DNA of 64,000 bases from Blastococcus sp. CT_GayMR16 (GTDB lineage: Bacteria; Actinomycetota; Actinomycetes; Mycobacteriales; Geodermatophilaceae): the NCBI RefSeq assembly GCF_004570875.1, contig NZ_SPQK01000003.1, positions 1 to 64,000 on the forward strand, read 5' to 3'. The notes under the pieces were generated by a model. The model searched no databases and was not told the DNA's origin. It saw only the letters and a list, made by a program, of their open reading frames with translations. This document shows, piece by piece, positions 38,756 to 46,856 of this stretch. The stretch's first letter is position 1. The number at the start of each line of letters is the position of its first letter. The translations under genes and the position numbers were made by a program.

Positions 38756-38893
38756 ACCACGCTGACGATCATGAGCTGAGTGTCGAACTTGTCCGTTAGC
38801 ATAGTGGGCCCCGTTCAGGGACAGCGCGGCGGCCCTAAGGTCCAGCACTGGACCGGGCCAGGAACGTCGGAGGCACGCAATACCTTCCCTGCC

Positions 38894-39169
38894 ATGCGCT
38901 TCCACATCACCGCCGAGTTCGACCTCGAGGTCAAGGACTGGGCCGCCGCCCGCGAGTTGGCCGACGCGTACTTCCTGGAACAGGGCAGGAGGATGCAGGT
39001 CAACGTGGCCGGCACGGAGGACGTCCCTGCCGACGAGCACGCGGCCCGCGCCCAGAACACCAACGTGGCCGGCACGCTCGCCAGTTGGGTCCTGGCCGCC
39101 GGAGCCGTCACGCGGCCCGACGTGGTCGAGTTGTACGACGGGCACATCTCGGTCCGGGACAACGGGTAG
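38894..39169 (+). CDS. Small hypothetical protein
   Basis: The 91-residue protein starts MRFHITAEFDLEVKDWAAARE and ends VVELYDGHISVRDNG. It is acidic and probably a compact alpha/beta domain. No family is recognised. ATG 38894 is chosen over an upstream in-frame start because the extra residues are unlike protein. It is divergent from the broken TIR gene. Confidence 0.5.
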   Translation: MRFHITAEFDLEVKDWAAARELADAYFLEQGRRMQVNVAGTEDVPADEHAARAQNTNVAGTLASWVLAAGAVTRPDVVELYDGHISVRDNG

Positions 39170-39209
39170 GCGCGGCCGGCCTTCCACCGGCTGCTGTCGG
39201 TTCGGCCGG

Positions 39210-39467
39210 TCAGACGCTGGCTGCCCAGCTACCCCCGGACTGAGGCTTCGGTCGGGTGAGCCAGTAGACGCCGGTCCGAGCGCGGTTGTCGGACATGTCC
39301 GCGCTCACCAGCCGCCAGCCCTGCTCGCCGAGCTGGTTCAGCAGCGCAACGGTGGTGTCGTAGTTCGGTGCGACCATGGTCGCGAGGTTGGGCTGCGACG
39401 GAAGCAGCACGAACTGCGGGTTGTGGCCGGCCTCGGCGCGGACGAGCAGGGTCTCCCAGGGCTCCAT
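39210..39467 (-). CDS. Small DUF4177-like hypothetical protein
   Basis: The 85-residue product (MEPWETLLVRAEAG, then VALLNQLGEQGWRLVSADMS, then TGVYWLTRPKPQ) has the beta-alpha-beta pattern of small proteins with an LNxLGxxGWxLV core, as in DUF4177. ATG 39467 gives a natural start; the frame runs further upstream into unlikely sequence. Function is unknown. Confidence 0.6.
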   Translation of the reverse strand: MEPWETLLVRAEAGHNPQFVLLPSQPNLATMVAPNYDTTVALLNQLGEQGWRLVSADMSDNRARTGVYWLTRPKPQSGGSWAASV

Positions 39468-39729
39468 GTTCTGACCGTAGGGATTGCTGCCCCGCCCACG
39501 GAAGTGGGCGCCCGGTGAAGTGGCGCGTCGGAGCTGGCGAAGCTCGAGGTCGCTACCTCGCGCCACGCTCATGCGATGTGACAGATCAGCGACTCCCTCG
39601 GCGGCAGCCCTACCGGACGGACTATCACGCTGCGTAAGAAGTTGTGAAACTTGTGAATACTGAGCGTTACGACACGGCGGTTCATCGCATTGAGGGATTA
39701 CAAGGGACGTACACACCATTAGCGTTGTA

Positions 39730-39834
39730 GATGCGAGGCGGCCAGGAGGCCGCGGGGATCACGCCAGGTCTGCTGCCAGACCCTTCCGGCTCAAGCCGGT
39801 TGAGGCGCCCCGGGCTTCCTGGCCGCCTCGCGTC
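39730..39834. other. Long structured inverted repeat, possible ncRNA or recombination site
   Basis: GCGAGGCGGCCAGGA (39733-39747) pairs perfectly with TCCTGGCCGCCTCGC (39817-39831), extended by flanking bases. Inside, CGGGG (39753-39757) pairs with CCCCG (39808-39812), and GGCC at 39748-39751 continues the stem around one bulge. Two short hairpins sit in the centre: GGTCTG/CAGACC (39767-39782) and CCGGC/GCCGG (39786-39799). The whole 105 nt folds as a long stem ending in two hairpins. It lies 2 bp beyond the DUF3800 stop codon. There is no T-tract on either strand, so a simple terminator is unlikely. Confidence 0.65.
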
Positions 39835-39836
39835 GT

Positions 39837-40604
39837 CTAAAGGCCACCGGCCGGCCACCACGGGTACGACTGCAGGGTGGCCGGTCCCACCATGGCCTTG
39901 AAGCCAAAACCCTCGCACTTCCCCTGCGGGTTCCGTCGGATTCGGTGACGGATGGCTAGCAGGTGGTGCTCCTCATAGCCGCCGTACGGATCGGCCACCA
40001 TCGCGGCACTCAGCATGCCGGCGTACTGATCCGCCGCCTGCAACCCGTCGAGGCTTCCCATACCGAGGAACTTGGGCTGCCCGTGAAGACGAGCCCACGG
40101 AACCCAAGCGGGATCCTGCTGCTCCTTGAGGTTGAAGTACTTCTGTGTCTCCTGGTGGTTGAAGCCTCGAACATGACCAAAGTTCACGATGACGTCTCGT
40201 GGGCCACCGGCCCAGTACTTGGCAGTGAGCAAGATCCTCTCCATGAGCATCCCAGCCGCGTAGTTGTAGAAGCGACTCTGGTCGGTCAACAGAACCGCCC
40301 CCGTCGGTATCGACGCCTTCTCGAAGATGACGATGTTCACGAGCGCCGGAACAGGGACCAGCAACGACGTCATGGCCTGACGTCGGGCGAACGTCTTCAC
40401 GTGATCCGCCCAGTGCAGAGGCTTCGTGGAGGGAACTCCGAACAGTTGCCGAGCAGTCTGGACGGCGCTCCGGAGGAGGTGGTCATCTTCATCGGCGATG
40501 GTCACTCCGACCATCGCGAAGAAGCGAGAACTCTTCCCGGAGCGCCCCCGGTCCCCCGTCTCGTCGACGTATGTCCGGAGCAGGGGAGGCGTACTGCTGG
40601 TCAC
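39837..40604 (-). CDS. DUF3800 domain protein
   Basis: The 255-residue protein has the DUF3800 hallmarks: LRTYVDETGDRG at the start (paired Asp-Glu), DVIVNFGHVRG in the middle and SLDGLQAADQYAGML near the end. Together these form the acidic site of an RNase H-like fold. GTG 40604 is the probable start. DUF3800 proteins are common in phages and defence islands and are suspected nucleases, but no biochemical role is established. The structured repeat lies directly downstream. Confidence 0.8.
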   Translation of the reverse strand: MTSSTPPLLRTYVDETGDRGRSGKSSRFFAMVGVTIADEDDHLLRSAVQTARQLFGVPSTKPLHWADHVKTFARRQAMTSLLVPVPALVNIVIFEKASIPTGAVLLTDQSRFYNYAAGMLMERILLTAKYWAGGPRDVIVNFGHVRGFNHQETQKYFNLKEQQDPAWVPWARLHGQPKFLGMGSLDGLQAADQYAGMLSAAMVADPYGGYEEHHLLAIRHRIRRNPQGKCEGFGFKAMVGPATLQSYPWWPAGGL

Positions 40605-40889
40605 TCGGGGACCGTAACCCCGCGAGATGCGACACTTTGAGTGGTTAAGCTGCGTGTCGATCTGCACAGAACCTGCGTGACCTGCGCCTGAAGCGCCGAG
40701 GTCGCCGCGAGGGGCCTCTCGGTGGTGACCTGTGCACTGCTGGCCTCTACCGTCGCTGTTCGCTTGCCTGAACATCGGGCTAGCCAGGGGCAATGCCGAT
40801 GACGAACTGCAGGCCTGCGGCCCAACGTGCACCGGAGTTCTCTGCGACGAGGAACGTCCAGTCTGGTGGATGGCCGGGCGTCGCCGTCA

Positions 40890-42512
40890 CTACGACAGGA
40901 CCAACTGCATCAGGAACGCCTCGACGGTCACCAACAGCATCTGGGCCTGCATCACCGTCGCCGCGCCGGGGGTGTGCTTGATCCCCTGGGCCTGGTCGAG
41001 CATCCGACCCACCAGGCTGCCGAGGGCCTGCTCCTGGCTCTGGACGAGGCGTCGGTCCCCGGTCCGGTCGCGCAACACGTAGGCCACCTTCGCGGGCCGG
41101 GTGGGGTTGCCTTTCTGGTCCAGCTCCGCCTTCGTGGGCTTCCGTCCGTCCCTATGCAGCCAAGCGTGCACCGCCTCGTGCGGGGCGAGGGCTCGCAGAG
41201 TGTGGTCGACGGCCTCCACGACGCAGTGCGCGATCTTCGACGGCGCGGCCGAGCCGCTCCGCTGTACGTCGTCCCAACCGCCTTCGATGAAGGCAACGAT
41301 GTTCGCGTCGATGGCGCGCAGGGCCGCGAAGAGCTCGACGCGAGCACCGGCCGGGCCGGTCTGCCAGGGCTCGACGAGCCGCTGCTCGACCTCCTCGGCC
41401 ACCTCCTCCACGTCGACGTCGTCTGGTCGCAGCAGCAGGTCGCCACCGATGAGGCCGCCGACCGTCGTCCCAGCGACGGTGGACATCTGCAACCGGTGCG
41501 CGGTCGGGTTCAGCGCGATGTACCGGCCCCACGCGCGCGTGGTGGTGGTCGTCGCCGCCGTCAGGGCCCCCGCCGGCGCCACGGTGGCCAGCCGCTCAGC
41601 AAGGTTCGCGGCCAGGCTGGTGCGGGCGCCGAGCTGTTCGAGCAGTCCCGGGACACTCTCTGGCAGCCGCACACCCGCGAGGCGCGCGGCGTCGGCTTCG
41701 GCGAGCAGGGACAGCCGCCAGGTCTCCAGCCCGGAGTTCGGGAATGCACTGCGGGCCAGTTCCGCTGTCGCGGCGAGCTCCATCCGTTGCAGGGGCGACG
41801 GGGTGAGTTCGTCGACCACCTTCAGTTGCTCGGCGAACAGCCGGGTCGTGTCCGGCATTGCGCTGCGGGACAGCTCGGCGGCCCACTCGCTCACCCGGCT
41901 GAACTCCGTGGTCAACGACGCGGCTGGGAGATTGTCGACCAGGTCAGCGAACAGTCGCGGCATCTCCGGCATCGCGCTTCGCGACAGCTCCGCGGCAAGC
42001 CCACCGATTCGGCTGAACTCGGCAATCCAGGGCGGCTCGGGGAGCTTCGTTCGTGTCAGCTCCGCGGCCAGCTCACCGATCCGACTCATCTCGGCGGACC
42101 ACGGCGGCTCGGGCAGCTGCCTCCGCGTCAGCTCCGCGGCCAGGTCACCGATCCGACTGAACTCAGCATGGAGCGGATGAGGCGGCAGATCGGGGAACAG
42201 CTTTGGCATCTTCGGCATCGCGCTGCGCGGCAGTTCGGCGAACTGCTCGCTGAGTGTGGTCGCCTCCGCAGCCACTGAGGTCGTGGGGAAGGCGCCGGCA
42301 ACAGCGGCGAGCGTCCGGTCGAGTTCTCCGGCCAGCTGGAAGCCCCGGCCCTGACCGGCAGCCGCCTGCGTGTCCTCGGCCGAGTCCCTGGCGTCGCCGA
42401 CGGCGTCCGGATCCGCCTCACTCAGGTGCTCGGAAGCAGCCTCCGGGTTCGGCTCGTCCGCGCCGGTGTCGTCGCCGATGCTCACCAGGTCCAGCTTGCT
42501 GAACAGCCGCAC
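40890..42512 (-). CDS. Helical repeat protein with unknown C-terminal domain
   Basis: The 540-residue product starts at GTG 42512, close after GGAGG. Residues about 85-240 contain at least four imperfect copies of a 22-30-residue unit (FSRIGDLAAELTRRQLPEPP, MSRIGELAAELTRTKLPEPP, FSRIGGLAAELSRSAMPEMP, FSRVSEWAAELSRSAMPDT). A Gly-rich hydrophobic stretch (STVAGTTVGGLIGGDLLL) and a conserved-looking domain of about 150 residues follow (WDDVQRSGSAAPSKIAHCVV, then HTLRALAPHEAVHAWLH). The last part resembles the predicted pPIWI-associated nuclease-like family from memory; this is unconfirmed. Confidence 0.6.
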   Translation of the reverse strand: MRLFSKLDLVSIGDDTGADEPNPEAASEHLSEADPDAVGDARDSAEDTQAAAGQGRGFQLAGELDRTLAAVAGAFPTTSVAAEATTLSEQFAELPRSAMPKMPKLFPDLPPHPLHAEFSRIGDLAAELTRRQLPEPPWSAEMSRIGELAAELTRTKLPEPPWIAEFSRIGGLAAELSRSAMPEMPRLFADLVDNLPAASLTTEFSRVSEWAAELSRSAMPDTTRLFAEQLKVVDELTPSPLQRMELAATAELARSAFPNSGLETWRLSLLAEADAARLAGVRLPESVPGLLEQLGARTSLAANLAERLATVAPAGALTAATTTTTRAWGRYIALNPTAHRLQMSTVAGTTVGGLIGGDLLLRPDDVDVEEVAEEVEQRLVEPWQTGPAGARVELFAALRAIDANIVAFIEGGWDDVQRSGSAAPSKIAHCVVEAVDHTLRALAPHEAVHAWLHRDGRKPTKAELDQKGNPTRPAKVAYVLRDRTGDRRLVQSQEQALGSLVGRMLDQAQGIKHTPGAATVMQAQMLLVTVEAFLMQLVLS

Positions 42513-42654
42513 TTGCCTCCGAACACTTGACCTCCGCCGCTCCGGACCCGATCTGCCGCACAACCGTAGGCGGTGACACTGACACGGGAACTACCAAGCG
42601 GCTCTACTCAAGCCTTCAAGATCACGGGCCATCACAGACCCGTGAATAGGTGGG

Positions 42655-44110
42655 TTGCAGGCGCGCGTCAGCGCGGGCGGGCGAAGCCCGTCCTCCAGTT
42701 CCTCTGCAGTTGGGTCAGGCGGCCGGGTCGAGGACCACGGTGTGGCCGAGGCGTTCGAGTTGGGCGACCAGCCGGCGAGCGTGGGCCTCGTCGTTGCGGC
42801 GGGCCAGCCAGTCCGCGCCGAGGTCTCGGTAGGGCTCGTCGCGGGTGAGCATCCAGTAGGCCGAGACGAGGATGGAGTGGGCGACTGCGACCTGGGCGCG
42901 GCCCATCCCGCGGCGAGCGGTCAAGCGGGCGTGCTGGGCGGAGAGGTAGTTCTTGCCCTTCATGCGCCCGGCTGAGCCGGCGGCCTCGACCAGCATCGAG
43001 GTGAGCCATTTGTTGCCGTGCTGGGCCTCGGGCTGGTGGCGCTTACCGGCGGACTCGAAGATGCCCGGCGCCAGACCGGCCCAGGAGGCCAGGTGCGCCG
43101 CGGAGGGGAAGCGGGACATGTCCCCACCGGTCTCGGCGAGGATCACCTGGGCCACCTTCGGCCCGACTCCGGGAATGGTCTTGCAGCAGCTCGAGCTGGT
43201 GCGCCCAGGGCCGGCACGCCTCGGCGATCACCGCGTCGAGCTCGGCGAGGGCATGCTCGACCAGCTCGAGGCGGTGCAGCATGGTGCGCGCCAGCTGCGC
43301 GTGCTGGGCGTTGAAGTGCCCGGTCAGCGCCTCGACCAGCTGCGGGATCTTGATCCGCATCTTGCCCTTGGCCATCTCCGCCAGCACCTGCGGATCGCGC
43401 TCCCCGGCGATCATCGCGGTCAGCATCGCCCGGGCCGAGACGCTGGTCAGGCTGGCCGCCACCGAGGACAGCTTGATGCTGGCGTCCTCCAGCATCAGCT
43501 CCAGCCGGGTCACCTCCCGGGTGCGGTCGCCCATCAGCTGCACCCGGTAGCGGGTCAGCATCCGCAGCCGGCGGATCTCCGGCGGAGGCACGAACGACGG
43601 GCGGATCAGCCCGTGCTCGAGCAGCTGGGCGATCCACTCGGCGTCCTTGACGTCGGTCTTGGGTCGCTGCACCGCCTTGATGTGCGCGGCGTTGCACAAC
43701 CAGACCTCCAGCACCTCCTCCAGGCAGTAGAACGCCGGCTTCCAGTACGTCGAGGTCGACTCCATCGCCGCGATCGTCACGCCGCGCTCCAGCAGCCAGT
43801 CGCGCATGACCTCCAGCGCTCGGGTGGTCGTGGGAAACGTCCGCGTCTCACTGCTGCGCCGGCCTCGCGGGCCCGGCGTCCGCACGCACACGGTCAGCGT
43901 CGCCTTGCCGATATCCAGCCCGGCGACCCGCTCATGCATGACCTCCATCGGATTCCTCCTTCGCATCGACACCGATGGGGTGTCGTCCGGAGGGCCCTCT
44001 GCCAGGACACAGACCCACGCGCTCACGGCAGCAATCAAGGGGCACCCGAGGGCCCCGCGCCATACACATCTACGGGCTCACCCGCACCACTGTGCAACGA
44101 CGTCGCCGGA
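42655..44110 (-). mobile_element. IS110-family insertion sequence (ends approximate)
   Basis: The transposase is flanked by non-coding DNA on both sides. Upstream (43949-44110) there are compact palindromes, GACACCGATGGGGTGTC at 43968-43984 and AGGGCCCT at 43991-43998, in the place where IS110 elements encode their bridge RNA. Downstream there is a CGGGC-TTC-GCCCG hairpin at about 42679-42691. IS110 elements lack terminal inverted repeats, so exact ends cannot be fixed by eye. Confidence 0.6.
42715..43948 (-). pseudogene. IS110-family transposase, frameshifted
   Basis: The N-terminal frame (ATG 43948, with AGGAGG upstream) encodes the DEDD RuvC-like domain: VAGLDIGKATLTV, AAMESTSTYWKPAF and KTDVKDAEWIAQLL. 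The C-terminal frame encodes Transposase_20 with TIPGVGPKVAQVILAETGG and SAAHLASWAGLAP (catalytic Ser). They are separated by a one-base insertion near 43180 (CAAGACC in place of CAGACC). Joined, they give about 411 residues, full family length. The copy should be inactive unless frameshifting restores it. Confidence 0.88.
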
Positions 44111-44466
44111 CCCCGACAGCATTCTCATCCGCAAGGGCAGCGATCAAGATCGCAACCGTTACACGTCTTGCATCTGAGGTAGAGGGACTCGTTGTGACGG
44201 ATCGGCAAGCAACCGCTGCAACCAGTTCACGCCGCACCTCGTCCGCTCCTCCCCCGTCGCCGCGCTCCTGTCCAGCAAGCTGCCGGCGACCGTGACGCCG
44301 AGATCGCCATGGCCATCGTCGCAATGCTTAGCGCGGCCACGAGTCACCCACCGACGAACTGGAACCCTTGAGTGACAGCTGTAGGACGCGATAGGGCACG
44401 TACGACAAGAGGACCTCCACTGAGCGAATAGGCGACTGACCAGTAAAGTCGAATTGACCGATCCGA

Positions 44467-44511
44467 CCTTCCAAGCTGGCCATGCCGGTTCGATCCCGGT
44501 CACCCGCTCCA
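44467..44511 (+). other. 3' fragment of tRNA-Gly(TCC), probable attachment-site scar
   Basis: From the anticodon loop CTTCCAA through GCTGG, the T-arm CCGGTTCGATCCCGG and ACCCGCTCCA, the sequence reads as the 3' half of tRNA-Gly(TCC) with encoded CCA. The 5' half (acceptor strand and D-arm) is missing. It is best explained as an att core carried in by another element. Confidence 0.7.
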
Positions 44512-45236
44512 CGTAAAACCGCAGGTCAAATGGCCTGTTAGGCATACCGGAGGAGTCCCGCAGGACCCTCTGAAGGCCCCCGATTTGACCCTTAGAGACC
44601 CCTGTTTCCGATGGATAGGTCATGAATACGTCACGCCGCGAGCCCGGATACGCACAGGTCAAGGCGGCTGAACGTCTCGCTGCAGGGGCCACCGTGCCCA
44701 CGGATAGGTCACGCTGACGCCTCACCGGGCTGGTCACCGCAGTCCGGCGTCGTCCGAAGAATCAAGGTGATGCCGCGCGGCGATCCGCCGGCCGATCTTC
44801 TAAAGCGGAACGCCGAGGAGTTCGGCTGCTGCCCGGCTGCGGACGAAGCCGGCGTGCGCGGCGTACGGCCACGACGGTGTCTGCCAGCCGCCGTCCGTGA
44901 GGAGATCGGGGGGCAGGCCTCGTGGGGGCGGCGGAGTAGAGGGCGTACTGGCTGTTCCGGCGCTGAACCCTGCGTGGAACGGCGCGTCAGGCAGGCCGTG
45001 CCCCCGGTGTCCTTATTACTCGAGCGGCTCGGCACCTGAAGGACAAGCAGGAACCAGGCCCATGACGACGACCCCCAGCAGTGCGACCTGCTGCAAGAAC
45101 TGCCCCAACAACTTGGCCGGGACCTTAGGGCCGCGTCGGGTAAGCCCAACAAGTTGCGGCCAGCGCTCGCCGCGTCCATCAGGCCTGCGGCCCCCCGGCC
45201 ATATACATGGCGCACCGCATGGCAATAGGGTTGGGC
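44512..45236. other. Intergenic region, no supported gene
   Basis: About 700 bp hold only short chance frames. A GGATAGGTCA repeat occurs at about 44613 and 44702. GC falls toward the right as the A+T-richer module begins. Confidence 0.4.
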
Positions 45237-46088
45237 ATGCCGTACTACGAGAGCGGACACGTTCGCCTTGAGTATCGAACCCTTGGGCCGGATCATGCGG
45301 AAATCGTCGTTCATCTTCACGGGTTCCCGCAGCCTTCTGACGTCTGGATGCCAATCGCCGACCGATTGCAACAGGAGGGGTTTCGCAGCCTCATCCTTAA
45401 TCAGCGGGGTTACCCTGACACTCAAGTACCCAGGGGGGTAAGGAATTACCGATTGCGCCTATTGGTGGACGATGTGATCGGGTTGCTAGAATCGATTGGG
45501 AGCACGTCGGCACATATTGTTGGACACGACTGGGGCGGGTCGGTGGCCTGGTCGTTAGCCCATAGGCGACCGGATTTAGTGAAATCCTTAACGGTAATCT
45601 CGATGCCACACCCTCAGGCGCTAGCGCGATCCCTTCTTGTCAGTTCTCAAGCACTGCGAAGCTGGTACGTGATTCCCCTCATGATTCCCAGCCTCGTGGA
45701 GCAGGTCGCAAGATTCTTCCCGCGCCTGGCGCAGGCATGGCTAGCCAGCACAGGGTTGGACGACAAGACTGCCGAAGCACACCTTGAGCGAATGCAAGAA
45801 GGTCCACACGGATTGACCGGTCCACTCAACTGGTACAGGGCAATTCCGCTAAACATAATGCAAGAGCCTTGGAATCTCCCAATCACACCAAGAACGCTGT
45901 ACATATGGTCCCGGGGGGATCAAGTCGTCACGGTCGCGGCGGCGAAGCTAACCCGGCGGTACGTGGCTGGACCATTTGACTTCGAGGAGATTGACGGCTC
46001 TCACTGGCTTCCAGAGGAGCATTCGACTGCCTTGGTAGAACTACTCTTGCAGCATTTCCGCGGAGGCCGCGCTCGAATCGCTCCATGA
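45237..46088 (+). CDS. Alpha/beta hydrolase, epoxide-hydrolase-like
   Basis: The 283-residue protein has HLHGFPQPSDVW (oxyanion HGxP), nucleophile GHDWGG (Asp in place of Ser, as in epoxide hydrolases and haloalkane dehalogenases), WSRGDQVV (acid) and DGSHWLPEE (His). ATG 45237 is chosen; an in-frame ATG lies 30 bases upstream. Base composition is well below the host. Its 3' end overlaps the convergent desaturase gene by 161 bp, suggesting one of the two was extended or cut by rearrangement. Confidence 0.85.
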   Translation: MPYYESGHVRLEYRTLGPDHAEIVVHLHGFPQPSDVWMPIADRLQQEGFRSLILNQRGYPDTQVPRGVRNYRLRLLVDDVIGLLESIGSTSAHIVGHDWGGSVAWSLAHRRPDLVKSLTVISMPHPQALARSLLVSSQALRSWYVIPLMIPSLVEQVARFFPRLAQAWLASTGLDDKTAEAHLERMQEGPHGLTGPLNWYRAIPLNIMQEPWNLPITPRTLYIWSRGDQVVTVAAAKLTRRYVAGPFDFEEIDGSHWLPEEHSTALVELLLQHFRGGRARIAP

Positions 46089-46854
46089 GCCTCATCGGTT
46101 CCCCAAGGAGCTCTGACGCGATGTGATCGACGTTTCGGATCATCGCTCCCGTTTCAGAATCAAGGACCGGTAAGAACACGTCAGCCCACGCGCGCTTGCC
46201 CAAAAGGTCCACTCCGGGCGGGCGCCACGTCCGTCGGGACACAGCTCGGACAAAGGCCTTGGTCTCGGGGAATGACTCGAAGACGGCTATAGCGCCCTGC
46301 CGGTAGAACCGCATGTGGCGACCCTCTTGCGCCGCAATACGTTTCAATACGGGCTCGATGACCTGAGGAGTTCGCGGGTCTCGGGCGATTGCGTTGTAGG
46401 CGCTCAGCGCCACATGCTCCTGAAGCGTGCCCAGGCACAGATACGCTGCAAGCATGCCAGCCTTATATACAGAGCCGGCCCGCAGCGCACCAGCCGCGAT
46501 GACCGCCCTCCGGTCGCGATGAAGCGTCGCGTGAGACGGTAAGTCAACATTAAAGCCGAGCCGGCTAGCCATTGCCATGAACGCCCGGGAATGCTCCGCT
46601 TCCTCCGCCAGCCAGACAACATTGAAGTCTTGTATCACAGTAGAGCGGTCGGCTCCCGACCAATGTAGCTTTACCCGCATATGACGCGAGTCGTCTTCCA
46701 CCCCAGCCAGAGCCCAGAATAGTCGGCCGAGACGGGGATCCGACTCATCCTTCATCGCCGAGACCTCATCCCGCCACGTGATCGGTCCCCAATTCTTGAG
46801 AAATCGATCGAGATTCGCCTCGAGTTGAGAGGTAACGCGAGACCACGGCCCCAT
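45928..46854 (-). CDS. Acyl-ACP desaturase-like diiron protein
   Basis: The 308-residue protein shows the two diiron signatures of soluble acyl-ACP desaturases: WLAEEAEHSRAFMAM (EExxH) and IAAQEGRHMRFY (ExxxH/EGRH), with LQEHVALSAYNAIA providing another ligand. It would introduce a double bond into an acyl chain using O2 and ferredoxin. The last 60 residues (RQSNAPLEASESRQSP onwards) are non-family-like and overlap the convergent hydrolase, so the C-terminus may be displaced. It starts 2 bp after the upstream membrane gene and they should be co-transcribed. Confidence 0.82.
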   Translation of the reverse strand: MGPWSRVTSQLEANLDRFLKNWGPITWRDEVSAMKDESDPRLGRLFWALAGVEDDSRHMRVKLHWSGADRSTVIQDFNVVWLAEEAEHSRAFMAMASRLGFNVDLPSHATLHRDRRAVIAAGALRAGSVYKAGMLAAYLCLGTLQEHVALSAYNAIARDPRTPQVIEPVLKRIAAQEGRHMRFYRQGAIAVFESFPETKAFVRAVSRRTWRPPGVDLLGKRAWADVFLPVLDSETGAMIRNVDHIASELLGEPMRLMERFERGLRGNAARVVLPRQSNAPLEASESRQSPRSQMVQPRTAGLASPPRP

Positions 46855-46856
46855 TG

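Noticed and set aside
39730-39834. Integron attC site
   Set aside because: The fold is attC-like in size, but the consensus core sites are not at its ends and no integron integrase is in the window.
39730-39834. Rho-independent terminator of the DUF3800 gene
   Set aside because: No T-tract follows on either strand and the structure is much longer than a terminator.
42715-43948. Programmed frameshift in the IS110 transposase
   Set aside because: IS110 elements normally encode one continuous transposase and no slippery heptamer is present; a simple one-base insertion explains it better.
44159-44737. A 192-residue frame with VERVTGIEPAWPAWK
   Set aside because: The apparent conservation is the antisense translation of the tRNA-Gly fragment; no ribosome binding site or family supports a gene.
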